From JAEEJA01 sp036343175 (GTDB lineage: Bacteria > Bacillota > Clostridia > Lachnospirales > Lachnospiraceae): a stretch of 64,000 bases of DNA. A model generated the notes under the pieces. The model ran no database searches, was not told the origin of the DNA, and worked only from the letters and a program-made list of their open reading frames with translations. Positions 17,729 to 26,729 of this stretch are shown here, one piece after another. A program made the position numbers and the translations under genes. The DNA lies in the NCBI GenBank assembly GCA_036343175.1, contig JAZASR010000010.1, positions 1 through 64,000 of the forward strand, in the 5' to 3' direction. The number at the start of each line of letters is the position of its first letter. The stretch's first letter is position 1.

Positions 17729-19009
17729 TCAGAAGGACAGCCTGTCAAGGGTATCGCCCTCAGCCACAACTACCGCATATCCTGAATTATAGCCGTCAGG
17801 CTCGTAAGTTCCGGCTCCCTCATTCCCTGTAAATGTAAGATGAATATTATTTCCCGGATCGGTCGTCGGCTGATCATTTACATACTTTGTAAGCTGCATA
17901 TTCCCGTAATAGAACATCATCCTTAAGTTCTTCTTACCGGCACTGTCTTTATTATAATAGATGGTTCCTGCTGTACGCAGCTGATGGAATACCCCTGCAA
18001 CATCGCTCACATTAATGATGCCATTATATGGGAGGCTTACAGATTTCTGAATGCCGAATGCGTTGAGATTGAAGACCGATGTAGATCTGTCGATAAAGTA
18101 AAGCGTCTTATATTTGTCACTTCCGTCTGTATTCTTACCGTCGCGAACTACAAGCGCATTAACTGTATTCTTATCGCTCTTTACCTTCTTTAGCAGGGCA
18201 ATGCCGTAAGAAAGCGGCTTTCCTACTGCGGATGAAGTAGCGGTAATGTTTTCCACAGAAGCATCGGTATCAATAGCTTCTGAGCTTACAGCATTATTGA
18301 TCCTGGTCTTTACGATCAGAGGGGCTGCATTGATATCAGGGGCTGATACTTTACCCGGATCCGTAAGAGGATCAGGATCCGGAATATTGATAGTTACGTT
18401 CTTTGATACCGGGCTTTTTGTCTTCTTTTCAAGTCCCAGAGTAGTCACAGTTATGACAGCAGTTCCATACCAGCTGCCGATGGTTATGGTGCCATCTGTC
18501 GTTACTTTTGCTATTGCTTCATCCGAAGAAGAGTATGTAACCTTGTCATAAAGCAGCTTCTTGCCGCCAACATGGGCTATGAGCTTATGGGTATCCCCCT
18601 CTTTTGTAAAGCTTGAGAGGAGCTGACCATCAGGGAGGATCTGGGTCCCTTTATCAAGGGTAAGACCAAGAGACTCCACATAATTGCCTGCCCTGACCCT
18701 GCACTTATATTTCTTCCCCTTATATTTAGCGGTGATGGTCGCTTTACCCGCTTTTTTTGCAGTAATCTTACCATTACTGCTTACAGAGATGATCTTTTTA
18801 GCAGAAGACTTCCACTTTATATTTTTCTTTATGGTTTTATTTTTATTCTTAAGCTTAAGGGTCGCAGAGCTGCCCTTATATAGTTCGACCGACGTCTTAT
18901 TCAGTTTTATCTTCTTCTTTGCTGCCTGGGCATTGCCAGGATAAAAACTCATTCCCAAAGCAACCGCAAATGCAGCGATCAGACCTCTTATTGCAATTTC
19001 TTTCCTCAT
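17729..19009 (-). CDS. Secreted BIG2 (bacterial Ig-like) domain protein
   Basis: This 426-residue exported protein has a signal peptide (hydrophobic 8-27, cleavage near AQAAK). The first Ig-like BIG2 domain (about 33-105) shows KLNKTSVELYKGSSATLKL and the SVSSNGKITAKKAGKATITAKY core. A second BIG2-like repeat lies near 125-205 (IAKVTTDGTITIGSWYGTAVITV). The C-terminal 200 residues, beginning near NAAPLIVKTRINN, are not recognised. No cell-wall sorting signal is visible. Such domains are common in adhesins and surface proteins of Clostridia. It begins the unit that continues through the unknown membrane protein to the Wzz/CpsD pair. Confidence 0.8.
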   Translation of the reverse strand: MRKEIAIRGLIAAFAVALGMSFYPGNAQAAKKKIKLNKTSVELYKGSSATLKLKNKNKTIKKNIKWKSSAKKIISVSSNGKITAKKAGKATITAKYKGKKYKCRVRAGNYVESLGLTLDKGTQILPDGQLLSSFTKEGDTHKLIAHVGGKKLLYDKVTYSSSDEAIAKVTTDGTITIGSWYGTAVITVTTLGLEKKTKSPVSKNVTINIPDPDPLTDPGKVSAPDINAAPLIVKTRINNAVSSEAIDTDASVENITATSSAVGKPLSYGIALLKKVKSDKNTVNALVVRDGKNTDGSDKYKTLYFIDRSTSVFNLNAFGIQKSVSLPYNGIINVSDVAGVFHQLRTAGTIYYNKDSAGKKNLRMMFYYGNMQLTKYVNDQPTTDPGNNIHLTFTGNEGAGTYEPDGYNSGYAVVVAEGDTLDRLSF

Positions 19010-19148
19010 ACTTGGCTCTCCTTTTTACGTGCTAAACATGCCATTCCTATAATGTAATACAGTCTGTATACTCACGACATTTTTATTCGCTTTTCTGAAC
19101 CCCATACCAGGTCTATGACCAATTGGCATTGAGGCTCAGAAAATCAAA

Positions 19149-19184
19149 TAAAAAACAGCCCCCGGCTGAGTATACCGGGGGCTG
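19149..19184 (-). terminator. Intrinsic terminator of the Lys/Ala-rich protein gene
   Basis: On the minus strand a GC-rich stem (CAGCCCCCGG with CCGGGGGCTG) is followed by TTTTTTAT. It separates this gene from the BIG2 gene downstream. Confidence 0.92.
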
Positions 19185-19258
19185 CCTAAACCGTTTAAAA
19201 ACGTTTTAAATTACTTTTAAGGATCTGACCTCATAAGTTAAAAGTCAATCAGTAATTA

Positions 19259-20503
19259 TTACTGCTCAACCTTGAACTCAGGACCAACTACTAACTTACC
19301 ATCAAGATTCTTAGCAACAAGTTTACCCTGATCATCTGTTACAAGAACGCCATTCTTAAATGTATAAACATTTACGAACTTAACGCCCTTAACATCCTGC
19401 TTATTAACCTTAGCAGTATTGAACTCGATCTTGTATGCCTTATCAGCTTTGCCTGTGAATGCAGCTGATGTTACTGCAGTAGCAGCAACTGATGTAATAT
19501 TAGCTGTTGCATTGATACCAGCATAAGAAGCTGTTGCAGCACCCTTAACTAATGAAAGTTCCATTGCAATACCATTAATTGTAGCAGACTTCTTGTATGT
19601 CTTAGTAAGTGAACCAGCTGTAGCAAGCTTTGCAAGAACAGCATCAACAGATGCAGCAGATGTAGAAGCAGCAGCCTTAAGAGCTGCAGCTGTTACATTA
19701 ACTGTAACTCCATAAGCTGATAATGTAGCTGCCTTTGAAAGATTAATTACTGTATTTGTAGCAGGCTTGAAGTTAGGAGCAAGATCAAATTTAGCTGTCT
19801 TAGCTGTGATTGTCTTATACTTACCCTTCTTCATACCGAATGTCTTGTAAGTAACAACTACGCCTGAAACTGTAGTAGCCTGAGCTGTAGAAACGAGTGA
19901 AACTTCACCCTTCTTGTTAACTGCAGCAGCTGTTGTGTTGATTGTGTAAGAAGCGAACTTCTTAGCTGCCTTCTTAGCTGCCTTCTTAGCTGCCTTCTTA
20001 GCCTTAGCCTTCTTAGCACCCTGCTTCTTAAGAGACTTCTTATCAACAGATACGCTCTTAACAGCTACTGTTGCAGCTGAACCTGAAACTGTTGCAGCAA
20101 CCTTAACTGAAGATGCAAGATTCTTTACCTGGTAAACATAAACTGTAAGCTTCTTACCCTTCTTCTTAGGTGTAACTGTAACCTTTACCATCTTGTTAGC
20201 CTTAGCCTTCTTTACAGTAAGAACACCCTTCTTGTTAACAGCGATGAACTTCTTAGCTGAAGACTTGAACTTAACCTTGTTAGCCTTGAGGTTAGTCTTA
20301 AGTGTGACCTTAGCGCCCTTCTTAGCCTGAACTGCGATAACGTACTTCTTAGCCTTAAGAGTCTTTGTAACCTTAGCTGTCTTGAATGCAGGAGCCTTAG
20401 CCTTCTTAACTGCAGCTGCGCTTGCATTAGGTGCAGAAACACCAGAAACAACTACTGCTACTGCTAAAGCACCAGCAAGTAACTTTGAAACTGATTTTGT
20501 CAT
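19259..20503 (-). CDS. Lys/Ala-rich secreted surface protein, probably highly expressed
   Basis: This 414-residue protein has a clear signal peptide (KLLAGALAVAVVVSG, cleavage near NASAAA). The mature part is rich in Lys, Ala, Val and Thr with very few aromatic residues and no cysteine. The first 150 residues resemble a basic BIG2/Ig-like domain (KVKFKSSAKKFIAVNKKGVLTVKKAKANKMVKVTV). A KKAAKKAAKKAAKK segment near 165-185 is encoded by a 12-bp DNA repeat. The rest is made of short beta-type stretches with no family I know. Its codon choice is uniform, its promoter is near consensus, its UTR is short and its terminator strong. This suggests an abundant S-layer-like or wall-bound protein, an inference only. 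Confidence 0.75.
   Translation of the reverse strand: MTKSVSKLLAGALAVAVVVSGVSAPNASAAAVKKAKAPAFKTAKVTKTLKAKKYVIAVQAKKGAKVTLKTNLKANKVKFKSSAKKFIAVNKKGVLTVKKAKANKMVKVTVTPKKKGKKLTVYVYQVKNLASSVKVAATVSGSAATVAVKSVSVDKKSLKKQGAKKAKAKKAAKKAAKKAAKKFASYTINTTAAAVNKKGEVSLVSTAQATTVSGVVVTYKTFGMKKGKYKTITAKTAKFDLAPNFKPATNTVINLSKAATLSAYGVTVNVTAAALKAAASTSAASVDAVLAKLATAGSLTKTYKKSATINGIAMELSLVKGAATASYAGINATANITSVAATAVTSAAFTGKADKAYKIEFNTAKVNKQDVKGVKFVNVYTFKNGVLVTDDQGKLVAKNLDGKLVVGPEFKVEQ
19958..20016 (-). repeat. 12-bp tandem repeat encoding KKAA units
   Basis: TTCTTAGCTGCC (plus-strand reading) occurs in four near-identical adjacent units. It encodes the Lys-Lys-Ala-Ala stretch in the secreted protein. Confidence 0.8.
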
Positions 20504-20575
20504 TTTCGTACTCTCCTTTTTAGATTTTTAAATTTTCAGACGTGCTTTTAGGCACATCCTTTTATGACGTTATGT

Positions 20576-20604
20576 ATAGTATCATAGGAATAAATGATTT
20601 TCAA
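20576..20604 (-). promoter_or_regulatory. Sigma-A-type promoter of the Lys/Ala-rich protein
   Basis: On the minus strand TTGAAA and TACTAT are separated by exactly 17 bp, 72 bp upstream of the ATG. A GTGC/GCAC mini-hairpin and AAAGGAGAG lie in the leader. Confidence 0.65.
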
Positions 20605-20762
20605 CTGAATTTAGCTGTAAAATTCTTACAAATTTATTACACATTGTAAGAATTGAAGCAATGGATATCCGGATGGTCCTGTAAAGCCTGTATTCACTGC
20701 ATTCAAGGGGGCTGTCATTCATTCCTGATTCCGGGATCCGGACACAGATCTCCTTCATTTTC

Positions 20763-21740
20763 TTACGACAGGGCATCCAAAGCAAGTCTTACGCAGCCGA
20801 GTATTCCCTGATGTCCGTAAAGGCTTTCAGGCACTATATAATCGTCGATCCCGCTCATTATCTCATCAGTCTTTATATATCCTGCCAGTTCTTCCTGCAC
20901 ATTTCTCCTGATAAGAGGAAAAAGTTGTCTCTGCTTCATAACACCGCCTCCAAGTATTATCTTCTGCGGTGATAATGTAAGTATCAGCGATGCAAGGGCC
21001 TGTGCAAGATAGTCTCCTTCGAGTTCCCAGACTTCAGCCCTGTCTGCAAGGTCATAGGCCTTTAAGCCCCATCTTTCCTCTATTGCAGGACCTGATGCCA
21101 GACCCTCAAGGCAGCTCTTATGAAAAGGACATCTGCATTCATACATATCTTCCGGCTTCTTTGTAAGCCTCATGTGGCCAAGCTCAGGATGAAGCATACC
21201 ATGTACAAGCCTGCCGCCTGATATGACGCCGCCTCCGATGCCTGTTCCGACTGTAATATATACCACGTCTGTAAGTCCCTTTGCACAGCCGAATGAAGCC
21301 TCGCCCAGCACAGATCCGTTAACGTCTGTATCAAAGCCAAATGGAATGTGTACTCCATTGTCCTCGAATCTTTTCTTTAATCTTCCCAATAGATCTGTGT
21401 CTCCCCATCCGGGCTTGGGGGTAGTGGTGATATATCCGTATTTTGGGGACTCTTTATCCAGCTCGAGCGGTCCGAAGCTTGCGATGCCTACGGCTAAAAT
21501 ATCCTTCATCCCCTTCTCTTCGAAATAGTCTCCTATCCTGCCAATAGTTTCATCCGGGTCTGTAGTCGGGATCTCGGCCCTGTCTATAAGTCTCACCCCG
21601 CTCTTTTCTCCTATGAAATATTCATGTGATCCTGCCATGAACATTTTCTCAGCTTTTTCCATGAATCCTTTCTCATCAGAGACCTCGGCAAGCGCCGTTA
21701 CCATCTTTGTCCCGCCTGCTTCCAATGCACCAATTAACAT
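20763..21740 (-). CDS. scrK: ROK-family fructokinase
   Basis: This 325-residue sugar kinase phosphorylates a hexose with ATP. The start EAGGTKMVTAL is the ROK phosphate-1 motif. The GTGIGGGVISGGRLVHGMLHPELGHM block carries the ROK signature. The zinc site CRCPFHKSCLEGLASGPAIEERWG matches the B. subtilis YdhR-type fructokinase, so fructose is the likely substrate (fructose 6-phosphate product). The ATG follows AAGGAGGAAGG. A 27-bp tandem array lies just upstream and could affect transcription. The next gene downstream is on the same strand but has its own promoter. Confidence 0.85.
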   Translation of the reverse strand: MLIGALEAGGTKMVTALAEVSDEKGFMEKAEKMFMAGSHEYFIGEKSGVRLIDRAEIPTTDPDETIGRIGDYFEEKGMKDILAVGIASFGPLELDKESPKYGYITTTPKPGWGDTDLLGRLKKRFEDNGVHIPFGFDTDVNGSVLGEASFGCAKGLTDVVYITVGTGIGGGVISGGRLVHGMLHPELGHMRLTKKPEDMYECRCPFHKSCLEGLASGPAIEERWGLKAYDLADRAEVWELEGDYLAQALASLILTLSPQKIILGGGVMKQRQLFPLIRRNVQEELAGYIKTDEIMSGIDDYIVPESLYGHQGILGCVRLALDALS

Positions 21741-21755
21741 GATCCTTCCTCCTTA

Positions 21756-21863
21756 AATGATGTTTATTTTTCTATCTGTTTCAATGATATATATTTTTCA
21801 ATCTATTTCAATGATGTTTATTTTTCGATCTGCTTCAATGATGTTTAAATTTCTATCTGCTTC
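21756..21863. repeat. Intergenic tandem array, four units of exactly 27 bp
   Basis: Units start at 21756, 21783, 21810 and 21837 with consensus AATGATGTTTATTTTTC followed by xATCTGCTTC. They differ by a few substitutions and no indels. The array fills nearly all of the gap between the fructokinase start and the phosphoglycerol transferase stop. Confidence 0.95.
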
Positions 21864-21885
21864 CGGTCTTCTGCCATCATAAGCC

Positions 21886-23406
21886 TCACTGATCCTGGCT
21901 GGCCCACAGCTTTTCATTGTAGAACTTTGAATGCCTGCCGAATTCCTCATCCTGCCTGCGGTATCCGTATTTCTCAGATAATGTCTCTTCCCCCGAGAAG
22001 AGATCAGTCCCAAGGCCCAGACGATTCCCTTCTATAGTAAATCCCAATGCCGACAGAGTTGTGGGAAACATGTCCAATGTCGTGAATCTGCGGTTTTTTA
22101 AGTTATCCCTGTATGAGACATTGTCCGGGGCAGGATCAATAAAACAGTTATAGACACGCCTTGGCGCAGATCCATCGTAATAGTTCAATATGAACTTATT
22201 GTCCATAGTTGTATGATCGCCTGCTATTACTATGGTCGTGTCTTTAAAAAATTCCTGGTCCTGTATCCAGGACACAAGGTCTGATACCTGCCTGGATGCA
22301 CAGGCAAGCACGTTCTTATATTGGTCATCAAATTTATTCCGGCAGAGGCTGCATTTATAACCATCTGTCTGGTGGGTATCTGCAGTGAGAAGAGTCACAT
22401 TGAAGGGCTCTCCGGTCTTCTCAGCATTTTCCGCAGCATTAAGGATCTCTGTCTTTGCGAAGCTGTACATGAGTGAATCCTCTATGCCCCACCACACATG
22501 ATAATCTGTCGGTATCTTATGAAGCTCTATATCCTTAGTATAATCCAGTATCTGATAATCCCCATGCTGGCCAAAATACTTATCACGTCCCTCAAATGCA
22601 GCATTGGATCCCATGACGATCTCCTGATAATAGCCGTTTTCATGGAGGATATCCCCAAGTGTCGTGGCACCGGGCATGAATCTGTCAAGATAGCCATATT
22701 TTGTCCTGTTTGTCGAAAGTAAGAGAGGCAGGCCTGAAGTCTGCGCGGCCATTCCCGCTATGGTCCAGGTAGCCCCGCTGGAAGCATGACCGCCTCCGAC
22801 ATTTTCAGTCTCTGAAAAATTTACGTTATTCAGGGCAAGTTCATGAAGCTCAGGGATCAGTTCTTCATCCATTGCGCCTCCATCCTCTTTGGACTGGAAT
22901 GTGGACTCCATGGATTCCATGAATATATATATAAGGTTCCTTTTCTTCTCAGGGGCTTTGATTGTTACATCTGCAGGGTCTGTATAATTATTCTCCACGT
23001 ATTCCGAATCCACTTTTGAATTTCTGTACCAGCTTACTGCCCCGACTTCTGTAAACGCGAATATTACACATCCGCACATAATAACAAAAGAGCCGGCTGT
23101 TGTAAGAAGACCGGCTCTTTTTCTTTTATTCTTTATAAATCTGAAAAAAAATACAGCCGCTGCCGCAATTGCTATAAGACCTGCTGCCAATGCAGCTGTA
23201 CAGGTGGCAAAGAACTCTCTGAACACCTCACCTGCCGTTCCATCCTTGGGTGCAAAGATCTGAAACATGATCTCATCGAAAGACACCCCGTTGTATTGCC
23301 TGTGAATATACCAGCACAGCACCAGGCTGAAATACCCGGCGAAGACAAGTACCCCTGCTGCAAACAGGGAAATAATATTGAAATATTTATTACTTTTGCT
23401 GTTCAT
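21886..23406 (-). CDS. OpgB/LtaS-like phosphoglycerol transferase (sulfatase fold, membrane-bound)
   Basis: This protein of about 506 residues has three N-terminal transmembrane helices and an extracellular alkaline-phosphatase-superfamily domain. Metal and nucleophile motifs are visible: IFMESMEST (first metal ligand Glu), GATWTIAGMAAQTSGLP (predicted Thr nucleophile in an OpgB-type signature) and AGDHTTMDN (second metal site). Members move phosphoglycerol from phosphatidylglycerol to glycans or make lipoteichoic acid. The WTIAG signature points to the OpgB branch. Near the glycan locus it may decorate that polymer; this is inferred. The start is uncertain: ATG at 23406 has AAAGG only one base away, and a TTG at 23427 has no ribosome binding site. 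Confidence 0.75.
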   Translation of the reverse strand: MNSKSNKYFNIISLFAAGVLVFAGYFSLVLCWYIHRQYNGVSFDEIMFQIFAPKDGTAGEVFREFFATCTAALAAGLIAIAAAAVFFFRFIKNKRKRAGLLTTAGSFVIMCGCVIFAFTEVGAVSWYRNSKVDSEYVENNYTDPADVTIKAPEKKRNLIYIFMESMESTFQSKEDGGAMDEELIPELHELALNNVNFSETENVGGGHASSGATWTIAGMAAQTSGLPLLLSTNRTKYGYLDRFMPGATTLGDILHENGYYQEIVMGSNAAFEGRDKYFGQHGDYQILDYTKDIELHKIPTDYHVWWGIEDSLMYSFAKTEILNAAENAEKTGEPFNVTLLTADTHQTDGYKCSLCRNKFDDQYKNVLACASRQVSDLVSWIQDQEFFKDTTIVIAGDHTTMDNKFILNYYDGSAPRRVYNCFIDPAPDNVSYRDNLKNRRFTTLDMFPTTLSALGFTIEGNRLGLGTDLFSGEETLSEKYGYRRQDEEFGRHSKFYNEKLWASQDQ

Positions 23407-23454
23407 ACCTTTAAATAATACGATCAATTATAATCACAAAAATTTTATTGCCTG

Positions 23455-23505
23455 GGTTTGCTGTGTTCATCAGCCACGCTAATTTAACAGCACTTTGATG
23501 ACCAC
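23455..23505. repeat. Partial relative of the 3990-4149 element
   Basis: This stretch aligns with 3959-4010: GGTTTGCT, then CATCAGCC, ACG, TTTAA and AGCACTTTG occur in the same order, with roughly 70 percent identity by eye. The rest of the cruciform is absent. It lies in the gap between the PPi-PFK and phosphoglycerol transferase genes. Confidence 0.55.
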
Positions 23506-23533
23506 AGAAAATCATATGTGATCCAAAGAGACT

Positions 23534-24850
23534 TCAATTCTCCCCATCCATGCGCAGGTGCGGAACCTTGATATACATCGGCAGTCCGTCGCGGTATGCT
23601 ATGCGAACCTCGCCCTGTATGAGCGGTCTTATGTAGTCAAGCATTTCCTGCGTAACATTATTGTGCTCAGGCGTGATCCAGTCTGTCGGTACGCATTTCT
23701 CACGGTCTGCAATGTTCTCGATCCTTGTAAGCTCGATATTGTACCAGTAAGGAGCATTGGACATGCGCTTTATAACAGGTATGAAGTCGGTATTCCCCTC
23801 AAAAGCAAAATGTACCGCCGCCTGACCAAGCTTTATGGACTCATCAAGGTCCGCCTTGCTTGCGATGTGACCTGCACAGCGCTGAAGGATATTGAGTTCA
23901 ACACTTCTGCACTTTACACCTATCTCATTCTTAACTAAGATCTCAAGGTTTTTTGCAGCGCCGCCGAGCTGAGAATGCCCGAATGTATCGGCGTGCGCAT
24001 CTGTCGCAGAAATATAATTGCCGTCTTTATCATGGATACCCTCAGATACTGCAACTATTACATTCTTTGAATCCTTTAGAGCGGCATTTACGTCCTCCAG
24101 AAATGCATCTTTATCAAAATCCACCTCAGGGAGATATACCAGCTGAGGGGTCGCATTGTATTTATTCCTCGCAAGGGCTGAGGAAGCCGTGAGCCAGCCG
24201 GCATTTCTTCCCATGCACTCCACTATCGTGACCGTAGGGATATCATAAACAAAGGTATCGTGTGCCATCTCTAAAAATGAGGTGGCGATGAACTTGGCAG
24301 CAGAGCCAAAGCCCGGGGTATGATCTGTTACAGGCAGGTCATTATCGATCGACTTGGGGATACCGCCAAACCTGATATCTATGGAATGGGCTTCAGCATA
24401 CTTTGAAAGCTTCATGACCGTATCCATGGAATCATTGCCGCCTATATAGAAGAATGCACCGATATTCATCTTATCCAAAGTCTTAAAGATCTGCTCATAG
24501 ATCTCAAGATCGCTTTCCTCCTCAGGAAGCTTATATCTGCAGGATCCAAGATACATGGCGGGTGTCGTCGCAAGTATGTCTATAGCGCTTTCAGGCTCCA
24601 TGAAAGAATCTGATTCAAATGAGTACTTTGAGCCAAGGAGATTCAGGCGTCCCATGGATTCGTAGATAACTGTTGTCAGGTCTGAGAGATTCACGAAGTC
24701 CTCGCGAAGGACTCCCTGTATTCCGTGAACTGCACCATAGACCGTTTCATAGCACCCGGTCTCTACAACACCCTTTATAACTCCGGCGAGTGATGCGTTG
24801 ATAGCTGCTGTAGGGCCGCCTGACTGAGCGACCATTGCGTTCTTTTTCAT
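23534..24850 (-). CDS. pfp: Pyrophosphate-dependent 6-phosphofructokinase
   Basis: This 438-residue phosphofructokinase converts fructose 6-phosphate and fructose 1,6-bisphosphate. The phosphoryl-donor site reads GGNDS (137-141) with the Asp that marks pyrophosphate users, and the second marker is PKSIDND (165-171) with Lys. The N-terminal AQSGGPTAAINASL and active-site VECMGRNAGWLTA are intact. PPi enzymes work reversibly in many anaerobes. The window also encodes a second PFK at 48.3 kb with a Gly in the donor site. The ATG follows TGGAGG. The neighbours suggest cotranscription with the glycan locus but no shared pathway is proven. Confidence 0.93.
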   Translation of the reverse strand: MKKNAMVAQSGGPTAAINASLAGVIKGVVETGCYETVYGAVHGIQGVLREDFVNLSDLTTVIYESMGRLNLLGSKYSFESDSFMEPESAIDILATTPAMYLGSCRYKLPEEESDLEIYEQIFKTLDKMNIGAFFYIGGNDSMDTVMKLSKYAEAHSIDIRFGGIPKSIDNDLPVTDHTPGFGSAAKFIATSFLEMAHDTFVYDIPTVTIVECMGRNAGWLTASSALARNKYNATPQLVYLPEVDFDKDAFLEDVNAALKDSKNVIVAVSEGIHDKDGNYISATDAHADTFGHSQLGGAAKNLEILVKNEIGVKCRSVELNILQRCAGHIASKADLDESIKLGQAAVHFAFEGNTDFIPVIKRMSNAPYWYNIELTRIENIADREKCVPTDWITPEHNNVTQEMLDYIRPLIQGEVRIAYRDGLPMYIKVPHLRMDGEN

Positions 24851-24974
24851 GTTGATAATATCCTCCAGATAATTTTATTTGTATTGCTGTTATTACTTTC
24901 ATTATTAGTGCCTATTCAGAGAAAATAATGCATTTCAATGATTCAGGTATAAATTTCTGTGAGTATGTCCTTAC

Positions 24975-26711
24975 TCACTGCAGCAGATTACTGTTATAGA
25001 AAGGATCATGGCCTTCATATTCAGGATAAAGATCATAGAGTCTTTTCAGGGCCGCAATCCTCTTCTCTCTCTTCCGGGCATCTTCCTCATCCAGTCCGCG
25101 ACTTAAGGATTCATGATGGTACAGTACTGCATCCATCCTGCACACGTTATACCAGCCATTTTTCATAAGATCGAAGCATAGCTTTACATCATTATATGCC
25201 ACAGGAAAGCTTTCATCAAATCCTTGAACTGCACGGTACTTTTCTGCTGAGACCATAAGACATGCCGCAGTCACAGCCGTACAATCATAGTCGATCCTGT
25301 TCCTGTCATACATGAGAATCCTCTTATCATCGCTGCCGCAGTAAATATGTACCGGACCGTCTTTAAGCTCTGCAATGCCGATATGCTGAATCAATGAAGA
25401 ATCAGGATATAATAGCTTCGCTCCGACTGCGCCCGTGCGCTTCTGCATGGCATGGCCAGCCATAAGCTCTAGCCAGCTGCCATTCACAACTTCAGTGTCA
25501 TCATTAAGGAAGAGCAATAAGGAACCTTTTGCCTTGAAAGCCCCCTGATTGCACATCCTCGAGAAATTGAAATCAGCCTTTTCATATATATATCTTGAGA
25601 AAATGCCTTTCTGCTTAAGGCCGTCAAGGTAGTTCCTGTATCTTTCTTCTGTTTCTTTGCTGCTGCCATTATCAACCAATATTATTTCGAAATTTCTGTA
25701 ATCTGTCTTCTCAACAATAGAATCTACACACCTTTTGAAGACATCGAAATTTTCCTTTGAAGGTATAATTATACTAACCAGCGGATTGCCAACAGGAGCA
25801 TAGCATATCTTATAGAGGTAGCAGTCCGGTATATATACTACTTTTCCCTCAATATTTCTTCTTTGCAGCGCCTCCTCCTTCATCTTTTCAGTACGCTCAT
25901 AGATGTACTTTTTCGCCATAGGATTGTCTGCAGTCGAGTTCTCAGACATTCTCCAATGATAAAGTATCTTTCTGATATGATATATATGGTCAGTCTTTTC
26001 TGTGAACCTGAGGGTAAAATCATAATCCTGGGCACCGTCATACTGACTTTTGAGCCAGCCAACTTTATCACCGACCGCCTTGCGAAAGACAGCAAAATGG
26101 CATGTATACATGGATGTCATAAAAAGATCAGGCGACCAGTCAGGCTTAAATAAAGGGTTCTTACGCTTTTTTGAGTCAGCAGTAAGCTTGTCCTCATCGC
26201 TGTAGATAAAGTCCAGATCCGGATCATCATTCAAGGCAAGTGCATTTTCATAAAGAGCATTTGGAGAAAGCACATCATCACAGTCAAGGAAACAGATGAA
26301 ATCGCCATCTGCAAGCTCTATTGCAGAGTTCCCGGCTTTTGATATGTTGCCATTTTCTTTTCTATATACTATCTTTACCCTCGGATCTGATTCATATTTT
26401 TTTAATGTGAGGATAACCTCAGGCATGGTGGAACTATCATCCGCAATACATAGTTCAAAGTTCTTATAAGTCTGTGCAAGCACAGAATCAATACATTCAG
26501 ACAATATTCTGGATGTAACATTATAAACAGGCACTACTACTGAAAACTTTGGATTGAACTTAAGTTTCTCTGTCTTCAATATATCCTTTTCATTGTCCTG
26601 CATCCAGTTCTTATAAAAGGTAAGCTTGTACCTGATCTTTTTTAAGAGGCTTCGAAAGCCTTCGACCCTTATGATATTTAATGCTTCATTAATCATATTT
26701 CTTACAGACAT
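24975..26711 (-). CDS. Tandem two-domain family-2 glycosyltransferase, both halves intact
   Basis: This 578-residue cytoplasmic protein contains two GT2 (GT-A fold) domains. The N-terminal one (about 50-285) has FSVVVPVYNV, FLDCDDVL (DxD-type) and a GAQDYDFTLR acceptor-site motif. The C-terminal one (about 305-560) has VSIIIPSKEN, FLNDDTEV and NDVKLCFDLM. Both DxD regions look able to bind metal and nucleotide sugar. A short basic N-terminal segment of 45 residues may touch the membrane. It is the last transferase of the locus and lies 18 bp after the flippase gene. The two domains probably add two different sugars or alternate linkages, as known for rhamnan-type synthases; sugars are unknown. 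Confidence 0.88.
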   Translation of the reverse strand: MSVRNMINEALNIIRVEGFRSLLKKIRYKLTFYKNWMQDNEKDILKTEKLKFNPKFSVVVPVYNVTSRILSECIDSVLAQTYKNFELCIADDSSTMPEVILTLKKYESDPRVKIVYRKENGNISKAGNSAIELADGDFICFLDCDDVLSPNALYENALALNDDPDLDFIYSDEDKLTADSKKRKNPLFKPDWSPDLFMTSMYTCHFAVFRKAVGDKVGWLKSQYDGAQDYDFTLRFTEKTDHIYHIRKILYHWRMSENSTADNPMAKKYIYERTEKMKEEALQRRNIEGKVVYIPDCYLYKICYAPVGNPLVSIIIPSKENFDVFKRCVDSIVEKTDYRNFEIILVDNGSSKETEERYRNYLDGLKQKGIFSRYIYEKADFNFSRMCNQGAFKAKGSLLLFLNDDTEVVNGSWLELMAGHAMQKRTGAVGAKLLYPDSSLIQHIGIAELKDGPVHIYCGSDDKRILMYDRNRIDYDCTAVTAACLMVSAEKYRAVQGFDESFPVAYNDVKLCFDLMKNGWYNVCRMDAVLYHHESLSRGLDEEDARKREKRIAALKRLYDLYPEYEGHDPFYNSNLLQ

Positions 26712-26729
26712 GAAATTTCTCCTTCATGA

